Source: Flavobacterium psychrolimnae
GTDB lineage: Bacteria; Bacteroidota; Bacteroidia; Flavobacteriales; Flavobacteriaceae
Assembly: GCF_003312425.1 (NCBI RefSeq)
Contig: NZ_QNUX01000010.1
Coordinates: 1-64,000 of the forward strand
Length of the DNA stretch: 64,000 nt
Direction: 5' to 3'
Shown: positions 36,606-46,966 of the stretch, one piece after another
Layout: every line of letters begins with the position of its first letter
Position numbering within the stretch: position 1 is the first letter of the stretch
The notes under the pieces: model-generated
Seen by the model: the letters and a program-made list of their open reading frames with translations, nothing else
The model's database searches: none
What the model was told of the DNA's origin: nothing
Made by a program: the position numbers and the translations under genes

Positions 36606-37301
36606 ATGATACAAGTAAACAACCTTTCGAAAACATACAACGGAACAACCGTATTAAAAATAGATTCTTTAGAAATAAAAAAAGGCGAAAGCTTTGGATT
36701 AGTGGGCAATAATGGTGCTGGGAAAACCACTTTTTTTAGTCTTTTATTGGATTTAATCCAGCCATCCACGGGAAATATTATCAACAATGACATTCAGGTA
36801 AACACCAGTGAAAACTGGAAACCCTTCACCGCTTCTTTCTTGGACGAAAGTTTTTTAATTGGCTACTTAACGCCCGAAGAATATTTCTATTTCATTGGCG
36901 ATTTACGCGGACAAAACAAAGCCGATGTAGATGCTTTATTGGCCACACACGAAGAATTTTTCAACGGAGAAATTCTTAAAAACAAGAAATATTTACGCGA
37001 TTTATCCAAAGGAAACCAGAAAAAAGTGGGTATCATCGCCACTTTAATCGGGAATCCGGAAGTGATTATTCTGGATGAACCGTTTGCTAATTTAGACCCA
37101 ACCACACAATTCCGATTAAAAAAAATTATCAAGGATTTAGCTGACAATCCGGAAGTAACCGTACTGGTTTCCAGCCACGATTTGCTGCACACCGTTGAGG
37201 TAAGTGACAGAATTGTCGCGCTGCACAAAGGCGAAGTGGTCAAAGACATTCAAACTTCTCAAGAGACTTTAAAGGAACTAGAACTGTTTTTTGCGGTTTA
37301 A
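36606..37301 (+). CDS. ABC transporter ATP-binding protein
   Basis: 231 residues. The Walker A GNNGAGKTT (34-42), a signature-like LSKGNQKKV (133-141), Walker B VIILDEPFANLDP (about 153-165) and the switch-region SSHDLLH are all present. It energises the DUF5687-type permease encoded just upstream. PadR, encoded further upstream, is a plausible regulator of the set. Confidence 0.92.
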   Translation: MIQVNNLSKTYNGTTVLKIDSLEIKKGESFGLVGNNGAGKTTFFSLLLDLIQPSTGNIINNDIQVNTSENWKPFTASFLDESFLIGYLTPEEYFYFIGDLRGQNKADVDALLATHEEFFNGEILKNKKYLRDLSKGNQKKVGIIATLIGNPEVIILDEPFANLDPTTQFRLKKIIKDLADNPEVTVLVSSHDLLHTVEVSDRIVALHKGEVVKDIQTSQETLKELELFFAV

Positions 37302-37331
37302 AATTCAAGCAACAGACTCAGACAAAATTTT

Positions 37332-37389
37332 ACCGCTAATTTGCGAATTGTATACTCCAATGCGTTTATACAATTTGTGAATTAGCGGT
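37332..37389. repeat. Long inverted repeat (CCGCTAATT-type hairpin)
   Basis: Arms at 37332-37354 and 37367-37389 pair over about 23 positions with four mismatches, closing with ACCGCTAATT and AATTAGCGGT around a 12-base loop. A T-rich run follows, so it can act as a terminator of the ABC gene. I recall CCGCTAATTTGCG-type sequences as dispersed in Flavobacterium genomes, which should be checked. Confidence 0.7.
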
Positions 37390-37398
37390 TTTATTTTG

Positions 37399-37496
37399 GC
37401 GTAACCCGAAGTCTCGTCCCAAAAGCCGAGACTTCGCGTCGGGCTGTCCGCTGTATCCACGCAAAAAGCGTGGGATGCCGCTTCCATCCCTTACGC
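37399..37496. repeat. Structured repeat element A (three-stem arrangement)
   Basis: About 98 bases, far GC-richer than the surroundings. A closing stem GCGTAA / TTACGC (37399-37404 with 37491-37496) encloses a perfect 10-bp hairpin (CGAAGTCTCG, 37407-37416, with its complement at 37427-37436) and a second hairpin ATCCACGC / GCGTGGGAT (37455-37462 with 37468-37476). The core GCTGTCCGCTGTATCC ... GGATGCCGCTTCCATCCC resembles the element at 49022-49111. The small minus-strand reading frame through it is an artefact. Confidence 0.65.
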
Positions 37497-37614
37497 ACGT
37501 CAGGAAAACCCAAATATAACGTCATAATTTTCACGATAGCAAAAAGAAATGTATTTTTACCAGTGCATATACTAAAAAGTATATTTAATAGTTAATTGAT
37601 AAAAACGTTTTCCA

Positions 37615-40242
37615 TTGAAAATCAATATATTTAAACCGTTATCTTTCTTGTTGTTTTTTGCTTTTTTGGTAGCCTGTTCTACTAAAAGAGACACCTTTAT
37701 GGCTAGGAATTCCCATGCTTTAAGTACTAAATATAATATTTTATACAACGGTAAAGTTGGCTTAGACAAAGGAGTTCAGACGTTAAACACTAACAGCGAT
37801 GATGATTTCTGGCAACTTCTGCCGATAGAAAAAATGCAAATCGTAGAAGATTTCACTTCCACAACAAAACCTAAAAATACTGATTTTGAATTGGCAGAAA
37901 CTAAAGCCACCAAAGCCATTCAAAAACACTCGATGAACATTGGCGGAAAAGAAAAAAACAGTCAAATTGACGAAGCGTATCTGATGCTTGGAAAAGCCAG
38001 ATATTACGACCAACGATTTGTTCCTGCGCTAGATGCATTCAATTATATTCTGTACAAATATCCAAACAGCAGCCGAATTTATGAAGCCAAAATTTGGCGA
38101 GAGAAAACAAATATGCGTCTGGGAAATGATGCTTTGGTCATAAAAAATATCAGTAAATTATTAGAAGATCAAGACGTAAAAAAACAAGTTTTTGCAGATG
38201 CAAACGCACTTTTAGCTGCTTCTTTTTTAAATTTAGAAGAAAAAGACAGCGCCGTTGCTAAGATAAAACTCGCCATCGAATACACGAAAGTAAATCAGGA
38301 AAAAGCACGATACCGTTTTGTTTTGGGACAATTGTATCAAGAATTGGGATACAAGGACAGTGCTGTTGCTTTGTATCAATCCGTGATTGACATGAACCGA
38401 AAAGCAGACAGGAAATTTGTAATTCAGGCGCATGCCAAAAAAGCGGAATTGTTTGATTATCAAACAGGAGATTCGGTTGCATTTGCAAAAACATTCAATA
38501 AATTGATTCAAGATCGTGAAAATCGTCCGTATAAAGATTTGATTTTTCATCAAATGGCGGTGTTTCATGACAAACAAAACAATCAGAAAACAGCATTGGA
38601 ACTTTACAACGCATCGTTACAAACCAATTCAAAAGACACGTATTTAGTTGCGTCAAATTATAGAAATTTAGGAAATCTCTATTTTAGAAATGCGGAATAT
38701 TCAGCCGCGGCAAAATACTATGACAGCACATTAGTTAAACTAAATACCAAAACAAGGGAATTTGGAAAAATCCAAAAAATAAGAAACAATCTCGACGAGG
38801 TGATTTTGTATGAAGCATTGGCAAAACGAAATGACAGTATTTTAAATGTGATTGCGATGAATCCTATGGATCGTTCGGCTTATTATGAAAAATACATTAC
38901 TAAATTAAAGGAACAAGATGAGGTTAAAAGGCTTTTGGAGGAAAAAAACAAAGCCAAACAGGAAAACATGAACAGAAACAATTCGATTAGTTCGATAGAT
39001 CCTGTTGCCAGTCAAGATGCCATAAAATCAATTCGAAAATCACCCATGGCTCCGCCTACTATTGCTAGTGCGGTTTCTCAATCAGCAGCGGGTAGTTTCT
39101 ATTTTTATAATCCTACAACGGTTGCTTTTGGAAAAGTAGAATTCAAAAAAAATTGGGGCGAAAGAACCTTAAATGGCAATTGGAGAATTGCATCGGCAAA
39201 TGCAAATCCAACAGTAGTTGATTCTTTGAGTGTAAACAAACAAACTATTGGAGCGGAAGCGAACCCAAATAAAATAGTCGAGCAATACACGACTGATTTT
39301 TATCTGAAGCAACTTCCAACCGCACAAATAGAATTAGACAGCATCAACAAAGAACGCAATTTTGCCTATTACCAATTGGGAATTATTTACAAGGAAAAAT
39401 TTAAGGAAAATAATTTGGCTATCACTAAATTTGAGCAATTATTAAACAACAATCCAGAGGAAAAACTGGTGCTTCCAGCGATGTATAATTTGTATAAATT
39501 ATATCAAATCACCGATATAAATAAAGCTACAGCGTTAAAAAATAAGATCTCAACGCAATTTCCGGATTCTCGTTATGCACAAATAATTAATAACACAAAT
39601 CCAAACGGAATTTCTCAAAACGAAACGCCGGAAAGTGTGTATAATAAGTGGTATAAGGCATTTCAACAAGAACAATTTGTTAGTGTATTGGAAAATTCAG
39701 ACGCTTTGATAAATCAGTTTTCAGGTGAGGAGATTGTATCTAAATTTGAGTTGCTAAAAGCAAATGCCATTGGTAAACTGAAAGGACTTACGGGTTACAA
39801 AAATGCATTGCAAGTGGTGGCGGATAATTATCCAAACAGTGAAGAAGGGAAAAATGCACAAGTTATCCTGACGGAACAAATTCCTTTTTTAGAAAAAATG
39901 GAGTTTAAATCAACTGATTCAAATAATTGGAAAATTCTATACCGAGTAGGTTCTCGTGACGATAAAAATACCAAAGCATTAGAAGAAAAAATCAAATTAT
40001 TCATTGCGAGTGAAAATCTTCAAAAGTTATATTATTCCTATGATATTTATACGGACAAAGAAAATTTCATTGTCATTCACGGAATAAAGTCACGGGTTTA
40101 TGCGGATGATATTGCGCTGATTTTAAAAGAAAATACAAAATACAAAGCAATCGAACCTGCAATTGTAGTTTCGGGCGAGAACTATAAAGTGATTCAAATT
40201 AAGAAAAATCTTGAAACGTATTTAGTACCAACAAAAGAGTAA
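37615..40242 (+). CDS. sprE: Gliding motility / type IX secretion lipoprotein SprE
   Basis: 875 residues starting at a TTG codon. The N-terminal FLLFFAFLVACSTKRDTF is a lipoprotein signal with Cys at about 21. TPR-like helical repeats fill most of the chain (for example DEAYLMLGKARYYDQRFVPALDAF and ALELYNASLQ). SprE (PorW) is a lipoprotein required for T9SS secretion and gliding. Length, lipobox, TPR content and the position directly upstream of bactofilin and the atp genes all match the Flavobacterium johnsoniae gene. Confidence 0.85.
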   Translation: MKINIFKPLSFLLFFAFLVACSTKRDTFMARNSHALSTKYNILYNGKVGLDKGVQTLNTNSDDDFWQLLPIEKMQIVEDFTSTTKPKNTDFELAETKATKAIQKHSMNIGGKEKNSQIDEAYLMLGKARYYDQRFVPALDAFNYILYKYPNSSRIYEAKIWREKTNMRLGNDALVIKNISKLLEDQDVKKQVFADANALLAASFLNLEEKDSAVAKIKLAIEYTKVNQEKARYRFVLGQLYQELGYKDSAVALYQSVIDMNRKADRKFVIQAHAKKAELFDYQTGDSVAFAKTFNKLIQDRENRPYKDLIFHQMAVFHDKQNNQKTALELYNASLQTNSKDTYLVASNYRNLGNLYFRNAEYSAAAKYYDSTLVKLNTKTREFGKIQKIRNNLDEVILYEALAKRNDSILNVIAMNPMDRSAYYEKYITKLKEQDEVKRLLEEKNKAKQENMNRNNSISSIDPVASQDAIKSIRKSPMAPPTIASAVSQSAAGSFYFYNPTTVAFGKVEFKKNWGERTLNGNWRIASANANPTVVDSLSVNKQTIGAEANPNKIVEQYTTDFYLKQLPTAQIELDSINKERNFAYYQLGIIYKEKFKENNLAITKFEQLLNNNPEEKLVLPAMYNLYKLYQITDINKATALKNKISTQFPDSRYAQIINNTNPNGISQNETPESVYNKWYKAFQQEQFVSVLENSDALINQFSGEEIVSKFELLKANAIGKLKGLTGYKNALQVVADNYPNSEEGKNAQVILTEQIPFLEKMEFKSTDSNNWKILYRVGSRDDKNTKALEEKIKLFIASENLQKLYYSYDIYTDKENFIVIHGIKSRVYADDIALILKENTKYKAIEPAIVVSGENYKVIQIKKNLETYLVPTKE

Positions 40243-40244
40243 TT

Positions 40245-40643
40245 ATGTTTGATAAAAAACAAAAATCCTACACTGATCTTTTGGGAAAAACCAATCGAAT
40301 CGTGGAGGGAACAACCATAAAAGGCGATATTATTTCGCAAGCTGATTTTAGATTGGACGGAAATTTAATAGGTAACTTTCAGTCGGCCGGGAAAATTGTC
40401 ATTGGTCCTGCGGGAAGTGTCGTTGGTGATATTGTTTGCAAAAATGCAGACATCGAAGGAAAATTTGAAGGGAAGATTCAAGTTACGGAAGTCCTTAATG
40501 TAAAAGCGAAGGCCAGCATTCATGGCGAAGTGTCCGTAGGGAAATTATCCGTGGAACCTGGTGCTGATTTCACCGCTTCTTGTGCGATGAAAACTAATAT
40601 TAAAAATCAAAACTCGAATAATGGACAACAAAACTCCAAATAA
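40245..40643 (+). CDS. Bactofilin (polymer-forming cytoskeletal protein)
   Basis: 132 residues with the bactofilin beta-helix core: TIKGDIISQADFRLDGNLIG, then repeated short G-rich turns (IGPAGSVVGDIVCKNADIEG). Flanking termini are short and polar. Bactofilins self-assemble without nucleotide and scaffold envelope functions. It begins 2 bases after sprE and overlaps atpI by 23 bases, so all are probably co-transcribed. Confidence 0.92.
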   Translation: MFDKKQKSYTDLLGKTNRIVEGTTIKGDIISQADFRLDGNLIGNFQSAGKIVIGPAGSVVGDIVCKNADIEGKFEGKIQVTEVLNVKAKASIHGEVSVGKLSVEPGADFTASCAMKTNIKNQNSNNGQQNSK

Positions 40644-40857
40644 AAACAATTTTAATAAATGGTTGGTATTTCTGGGGATTCCGTTCCAAATGGGAGTTGT
40701 CATTTTCGCATTTACTTATTTTGGGATGTGGCTGGATGAAAAATATTCAGATGAATCCTCTTCCTTTTACACTATTATATTATCGTTATTGTCTGTTTTT
40801 ATAGCACTTTATAACGTAATTCGCCAAGTTAAAAATATTAATAATAATAACGAATGA
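40621..40857 (+). CDS. atpI: AtpI/AtpZ-like F-ATPase accessory protein
   Basis: 78 residues with two membrane helices (about 11-31 and 47-66) around a short acidic loop (GMWLDEKYSDE). This size, topology and position before the atp genes fit the AtpI/AtpZ family, which assists c-ring assembly or stability. It overlaps bactofilin by 23 bases and the next gene by 4. Confidence 0.75.
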   Translation: MDNKTPNKNNFNKWLVFLGIPFQMGVVIFAFTYFGMWLDEKYSDESSSFYTIILSLLSVFIALYNVIRQVKNINNNNE

Positions 40858-41237
40858 TCAAAGTTTTCTCGTTTCTGAAGTATTTAGTGCCCTTCACACT
40901 ACTCTTATTTTTTGCTCAATATTATGGCACAGCGTCAATCAGTCAAGATCATGATTTCTTTTATGCTACTTGGAGTATCTATCTTTTCCTGTTTGTAACC
41001 ACACTTTTAATATATGTATTGTTACTTTTTGTAAATGCTAATTTTCCGGATTTCACCGGTTTTGCGTTTCTGGGCACCACTTTCGTGAAAATGATGGCGG
41101 CTGTTGTTTTTTTGATTCCATTGATTCAATCAGAAGGGCGAGAAACTAATTTGGATATAGCGGCTTTTTTCATCCCTTATTTCCTATTTTTGCTTTTTGA
41201 AACAGTTTTTTCGGTACGATTAATAAATAAAAGATAA
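40854..41237 (+). CDS. Small polytopic membrane protein before the ATP synthase genes
   Basis: 127 residues with four membrane helices (about 8-24, 38-58, 72-92 and 103-122). It overlaps atpI (ATGA), pointing to translational coupling. Its position between atpI and atpB is where small unannotated ATPase-linked membrane proteins often occur, but no motif fixes its role. Confidence 0.7.
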   Translation: MIKVFSFLKYLVPFTLLLFFAQYYGTASISQDHDFFYATWSIYLFLFVTTLLIYVLLLFVNANFPDFTGFAFLGTTFVKMMAAVVFLIPLIQSEGRETNLDIAAFFIPYFLFLLFETVFSVRLINKR

Positions 41238-41319
41238 GTTGCTTGAAAATAATGCAATACGATTGTAAAATTCATTTTTTAAAATCATCATTATAATTTT
41301 CAATTTTGAATTAAATATG

Positions 41320-41327
41320 TACCTTTG
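41320..41327 (+). promoter_or_regulatory. Bacteroidota -7 box for atpB
   Basis: TACCTTTG, an exact TAnnTTTG match, 42 bases before the atpB ATG. It suggests the core atp genes can be transcribed separately from sprE-bactofilin-atpI. Confidence 0.5.
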
Positions 41328-41368
41328 CAAAAAATTTTAAAAACGTAAAATCAGATACACAATTAATA

Positions 41369-42762
<1,394 letters not shown>

Positions 42763-42771
42763 TTAAAGCTT

Positions 42772-42806
42772 AAAACTTCCTGATACGGTTGGTATCAGGG
42801 AGTTTT
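42772..42806 (+). terminator. Strong hairpin between atpE and atpF
   Basis: A 15-bp stem (AAAACTTCCTGATAC at 42772-42786 paired with 42792-42806, one G-T pair) with a 5-base loop, merging into a T run. It lies 9 bases after atpE. This would raise the amount of atpE message relative to atpF onward, or protect the atpE 3' end. Confidence 0.8.
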
Positions 42807-42839
42807 TATTTCTAAAACAAACTTTTTAAATATAAAAAT

Positions 42840-43331
42840 ATGAATTTAACAGCACCAGAGAGTTTAATTTTTTGGACCTCGATCATCTTTATAGTTTTCT
42901 TTATTCTTTTAAGAAAATTCGCTTGGAAACCAATTCTTGGCGCAGTAAAAGGTAGAGAAGATTCAATCAATGAAGCGTTATCTTCAGCAGAAACTGCTCG
43001 TAGAGAAATGCAAAATCTTACTGCAGAAAACGAACGTATTCTTCAGGAAGCAAGATTAGAGCGCGACTCTTTATTGAAAGAAGCGCGTGAAATGAGAGAA
43101 AAAATGATCGCTGATTCTAAAGCTGATGCACAAGCAGAAGGCGCAAGAATGATTGAGCAAGCTAAAACAGCTATCTTAGCAGAAAAAAATGCGGCTATGG
43201 CAGAATTGAAATCACAAGTTTCATCATTGTCATTGAGTATTGCTGAAAAAGTATTAAAAGATGAATTATCTAACAAAGAAGCTCAAACAAAATTGATTGA
43301 GAATATGTTAGGTGAGGTTAAATTGAACTAA
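42840..43331 (+). CDS. atpF: F0F1 ATP synthase subunit b
   Basis: 163 residues. One N-terminal membrane helix (about 8-27) followed by a long charged amphipathic helix rich in Ala, Glu and Lys, the peripheral stalk. KFAWKPILGAVKGREDSI after the membrane segment is typical of subunit b. It lies 2 bases before atpH. Confidence 0.94.
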   Translation: MNLTAPESLIFWTSIIFIVFFILLRKFAWKPILGAVKGREDSINEALSSAETARREMQNLTAENERILQEARLERDSLLKEAREMREKMIADSKADAQAEGARMIEQAKTAILAEKNAAMAELKSQVSSLSLSIAEKVLKDELSNKEAQTKLIENMLGEVKLN

Positions 43332-43333
43332 TT

Positions 43334-43867
43334 ATGGCAAGTACAAGAGCAGCAATTCGTTATGCAAAAGCAATTTTGGACTTAGCAAACTCAAAAAATG
43401 TTGCCGAAGCAGTAAGCAGTGATATGAAAACTATTGCTACCACTATTAATGGGAATTTAGAATTGAGTACTTTTATTCAGAACCCTACCATTAAAGTTGC
43501 GGTGAAAGAAAATGCATTGTTAGAAGTTTTTGCAGGTATCAATGGCGTAACTAAAGGGTTGTTTCATTTGTTATTTGAAAACAAAAGATTCGAAATATTA
43601 GGTGCAATTGCTACTGAGTATGGTAAATTATCTGACTTAGAAAATGGTATTGAGTTGGCACAAGTGACTACTGCTATTCCTATGGATGCAGCTTTAGAAG
43701 CACAAGTTTTAGCGAAAGTAGCAACACTTTCAGATAAAAAGATAACAATTGAAAACATAGTAGATCCTGCAATTATTGGAGGTTTTATTTTGAGAATAGG
43801 GGACAAGCAGTATAATGCTTCAGTTGCCAACAGATTACAAGTATTAAAAAGAGAGTTAAGTAATTAG
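43334..43867 (+). CDS. atpH: F0F1 ATP synthase subunit delta
   Basis: 177 residues. RYAKAILDLANSKN at the start and the C-terminal DPAIIGGFILRIGDKQYNAS block are hallmarks of the delta/OSCP subunit linking the stalk to the F1 head. Confidence 0.95.
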   Translation: MASTRAAIRYAKAILDLANSKNVAEAVSSDMKTIATTINGNLELSTFIQNPTIKVAVKENALLEVFAGINGVTKGLFHLLFENKRFEILGAIATEYGKLSDLENGIELAQVTTAIPMDAALEAQVLAKVATLSDKKITIENIVDPAIIGGFILRIGDKQYNASVANRLQVLKRELSN

Positions 43868-43905
43868 TTTTATTGCACATTTAAGTGTCTAAATTATAAA
43901 TTAAG

Positions 43906-45483
43906 ATGGCGGAAATCAAACCTGCTGAAATTTCAGCAATATTAAGAAAGCAAGTAGAAGGTTTTGAATCTGGTGCTACACTAGAAGAAGTAGGAACCGT
44001 ACTTCAGGTTGGAGATGGTATTGCTCGTATTTACGGGCTTTCTAATGTTCAATATGGAGAGTTAGTTGAATTTGACAATGGATTAGAAGCTATTGTTTTG
44101 AATCTTGAAGAAGACAATGTAGGTGTGGTACTTTTAGGACCATCTACAGGAATCAAAGAAGGTTCAACTGCAAAAAGAACACAACGTATTGCTTCTCTTA
44201 AAGTAGGAGAACAAATGGTAGGTCGTGTAGTAAACACTCTTGGTTTTCCAATTGATGGAAAAGGACCAATCGGTGGAGATTTATACGAGATGCCTTTGGA
44301 AAGAAAAGCTCCTGGAGTTATCTTCCGTCAGCCCGTTACTGAGCCATTACAAACCGGTATCAAAGCAGTAGATGCAATGATTCCAGTAGGTCGTGGACAA
44401 CGTGAGCTAGTTATTGGTGACCGTCAAACAGGTAAATCAACTGTTTGTATCGATACTATCTTAAATCAAAAAGAATTTTATGATGCTGGGAAACCAGTAT
44501 TTTGTATCTACGTTGCTATTGGACAAAAAGCTTCTACTGTAGCAGGTATTGCGAAAATGTTAGAAGAAAAAGGTGCAATGGCGTATACTGTTATCGTTGC
44601 TGCAAACGCATCTGATCCAGCTCCTATGCAAGTATATGCTCCTTTCGCAGGTGCTGCAATTGGGGAATATTTTAGAGATTCAGGTCGCCCAGCTTTAATT
44701 GTTTATGATGATTTATCTAAACAAGCTGTTGCATACCGTGAGGTTTCTCTTTTATTAAGAAGACCACCGGGACGTGAGGCATATCCTGGAGACGTTTTTT
44801 ACTTACACAGCCGTTTATTAGAGCGTGCTTGTAAAGTAATTGCTGATGATGGAATTGCTAAAAACATGAACGATTTGCCAGATTCATTAAAATCAATTGT
44901 AAAAGGTGGTGGTTCATTGACTGCTTTACCAATTATTGAAACTCAAGCTGGTGACGTTTCTGCATACATCCCAACAAACGTAATTTCGATTACAGATGGT
45001 CAAATTTTCCTTGATGGAGATTTGTTTAACTCTGGGGTTCGTCCTGCAATTAACGTAGGTATCTCGGTATCTCGTGTTGGAGGAAATGCACAAATTAAAT
45101 CAATGAAAAAAGTAGCAGGTACATTAAAACTAGATCAAGCACAATTCCGTGAATTGGAAGCGTTTGCTAAATTTGGTTCTGATTTAGATGCAGTTACTTT
45201 AAACGTAATTGAAAAAGGAAAAAGAAACGTTGAAATCTTGAAACAAGGTTTGAACGACCCATATACTGTTGAAGACCAAGTTGCAATTATCTATGCTGGT
45301 TCTAAAAACTTATTGAGAAATGTTCCTGTGAACAAAGTAAGAGAATTTGAGAAAGATTTCTTGGAATTCTTAAACAACAAACATAGAGCTACTCTTGATG
45401 CGTTGAAAGCAGGAAAATTAACAGACGAAATTACAGATGTAATCGAAACTGTAGCAAAAGAATTATCAGCAAAATATAACTAA
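43906..45483 (+). CDS. atpA: F0F1 ATP synthase subunit alpha
   Basis: 525 residues. The P-loop GDRQTGKST (171-179) is intact. [17 protein letters not shown] near residue 390 is the conserved alpha-subunit signature region. Non-catalytic nucleotide-binding subunit of F1. A short AT-rich palindrome separates it from atpG. Confidence 0.97.
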   Translation: MAEIKPAEISAILRKQVEGFESGATLEEVGTVLQVGDGIARIYGLSNVQYGELVEFDNGLEAIVLNLEEDNVGVVLLGPSTGIKEGSTAKRTQRIASLKVGEQMVGRVVNTLGFPIDGKGPIGGDLYEMPLERKAPGVIFRQPVTEPLQTGIKAVDAMIPVGRGQRELVIGDRQTGKSTVCIDTILNQKEFYDAGKPVFCIYVAIGQKASTVAGIAKMLEEKGAMAYTVIVAANASDPAPMQVYAPFAGAAIGEYFRDSGRPALIVYDDLSKQAVAYREVSLLLRRPPGREAYPGDVFYLHSRLLERACKVIADDGIAKNMNDLPDSLKSIVKGGGSLTALPIIETQAGDVSAYIPTNVISITDGQIFLDGDLFNSGVRPAINVGISVSRVGGNAQIKSMKKVAGTLKLDQAQFRELEAFAKFGSDLDAVTLNVIEKGKRNVEILKQGLNDPYTVEDQVAIIYAGSKNLLRNVPVNKVREFEKDFLEFLNNKHRATLDALKAGKLTDEITDVIETVAKELSAKYN

Positions 45484-45497
45484 AAAGTACTAAGTGA

Positions 45498-45545
45498 TAA
45501 GTATTAAGTATCAAGATTTTCTGGGTACTTAATGCTTAATACTTA
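45498..45545. repeat. TAAGTATTAAG palindrome between atpA and atpG
   Basis: Arms TAAGTATTAAG (45498-45508) and CTTAATACTTA (45535-45545) pair perfectly and extend by a few further pairs inward. The left side is built of iterated TAAGT-like units. It may be a dispersed hairpin repeat or an mRNA stability element inside the operon. Confidence 0.6.
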
Positions 45546-45566
45546 AATCTTCATACTTACAAAAAA

Positions 45567-46427
45567 ATGGCAAATTTAAAGGAAATCCGTAATAGAATTA
45601 CTTCCGTTTCATCGACGATGCAAATTACATCGGCAATGAAAATGGTTTCTGCAGCAAAGCTAAAGAAAGCACAAGATGCAATCACAGCTATGCGCCCTTA
45701 TGCCGAAAAATTAACGGAATTATTGCAAAATCTTTCTGCTACACTAGAAGGTGATGTTGGTGGTGAATATACAACACAACGCGAAATCAAGAAAGTACTA
45801 CTTGTTGTAGTTACTTCTAACAGAGGTTTGGCAGGTGCTTTTAATACCAATGCAATCAAAGAAGCTAAAAGCCGTGCTGAATTTTACGCAGGGAAACAAG
45901 TTGATATTTTTGCTATTGGAAAAAAAGGAAATGATGTTTTAAGCAAAACATTACCTGTTGTAGACAATCAAAGTACTGTTTTTGATGATTTGACTTTTGA
46001 TAATGTGGCTAAAATTGCTGATTCACTAATGGAGAAATTCGTTGCCGGTGAATACGACAAAATTGAGTTGATTTACAATCAATTTAAAAATGCAGCCACA
46101 CAAATCGTTCAAACAGAACAATTTTTGCCTTTGGCATCTTTAAAATCTGATCTTACGGTTACTCCGGGAGATTATATTTTTGAGCCATCTAAAGAAGAGA
46201 TCGTACTGACTTTGATTCCAAAATCATTGAAGACACAATTGTACAAAGGGATTCGTGATTCATTTGCTTCAGAGCACGGAGCGCGTATGACCGCGATGCA
46301 CAAAGCAACAGATAATGCAACCGAATTGAGAAATCAATTGAAATTAACATACAACAAAGCACGTCAGGCTGCTATTACTAACGAAATCTTAGAGATTGTT
46401 GGTGGAGCAGAAGCGTTGAATGGATAA
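45567..46427 (+). CDS. atpG: F0F1 ATP synthase subunit gamma
   Basis: 286 residues. The N-terminal NRITSVSSTMQITSAMKMVS and the C-terminal NKARQAAITNEILEIVGGAEAL are the two coiled-coil halves of the central stalk. Beta and epsilon do not follow. A terminator closes the operon. Confidence 0.96.
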   Translation: MANLKEIRNRITSVSSTMQITSAMKMVSAAKLKKAQDAITAMRPYAEKLTELLQNLSATLEGDVGGEYTTQREIKKVLLVVVTSNRGLAGAFNTNAIKEAKSRAEFYAGKQVDIFAIGKKGNDVLSKTLPVVDNQSTVFDDLTFDNVAKIADSLMEKFVAGEYDKIELIYNQFKNAATQIVQTEQFLPLASLKSDLTVTPGDYIFEPSKEEIVLTLIPKSLKTQLYKGIRDSFASEHGARMTAMHKATDNATELRNQLKLTYNKARQAAITNEILEIVGGAEALNG

Positions 46428-46449
46428 TTTATTAATTCAAAATATTTAG

Positions 46450-46477
46450 AGAGCCACGCATAGCGTGGCTCTTTTTG
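46450..46477 (+). terminator. Rho-independent terminator after atpG
   Basis: A perfect 10-bp GC-rich stem (AGAGCCACGC / GCGTGGCTCT) with a 3-base loop and a T run, 22 bases beyond the atpG stop codon. Confidence 0.9.
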
Positions 46478-46512
46478 TTTTAATTTTATACTTTTAAACA
46501 ATAGCATTAAGA

Positions 46513-46956
46513 ATGAATTTACAACTTAGGGAACTCACAACAAAACAAGAAATGTTGGCTCAATATGAAGTTATGCAACATTTATACACCAATTTCACTT
46601 TAGAAAAATACGATTCCTATCTTACGGAAATGATTCCGCATAATTATAAGCAAATCGCCGTTTTTGAAAATGAGCTTTGTGTTGGACTCTCAGGATTGTG
46701 GTCCGGTATCAAACTATGGTCTGGTAAATATCTGGAAATTGACAACTTTATTGTGCATCCAGAGCATCGCAAAAAAGGAATTGGTAAAATGATGACGGAT
46801 TATGTCGATGCTAAAGCAAAAGAACTTGGCTGTACCATGATTGTGTTAGATGCTTTTACCGGAAATTTCACCGCACATCGGTTTTATTATAACCAGGGTT
46901 ATATTCCTAAAGGATTTCATTTTCTTAAGATTTTAAACGAAGAAGGATTAAGCTAA
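46513..46956 (+). CDS. GNAT family N-acetyltransferase
   Basis: 147 residues. The acetyl-CoA-binding pattern is visible as IDNFIVHPEHRKKGIGKMM (Q/RxxGxG/A-type), followed by AKELGCTMIVLDAFTGN and AHRFYYNQGYI, the usual C-terminal GNAT strand. Acceptor unknown. It follows the atp terminator, so it starts a new transcript. Confidence 0.87.
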   Translation: MNLQLRELTTKQEMLAQYEVMQHLYTNFTLEKYDSYLTEMIPHNYKQIAVFENELCVGLSGLWSGIKLWSGKYLEIDNFIVHPEHRKKGIGKMMTDYVDAKAKELGCTMIVLDAFTGNFTAHRFYYNQGYIPKGFHFLKILNEEGLS

Positions 46957-46966
46957 ATCGTGAATT

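Noticed and set aside
37305-37487. Minus-strand reading frame across the hairpin region
   Set aside because: It is produced by the GC-rich inverted repeats. Composition is unlike a protein and it overlaps two structured elements.
43043-43276. Minus-strand reading frames inside atp genes
   Set aside because: They are antisense shadows of highly conserved coding sequences.
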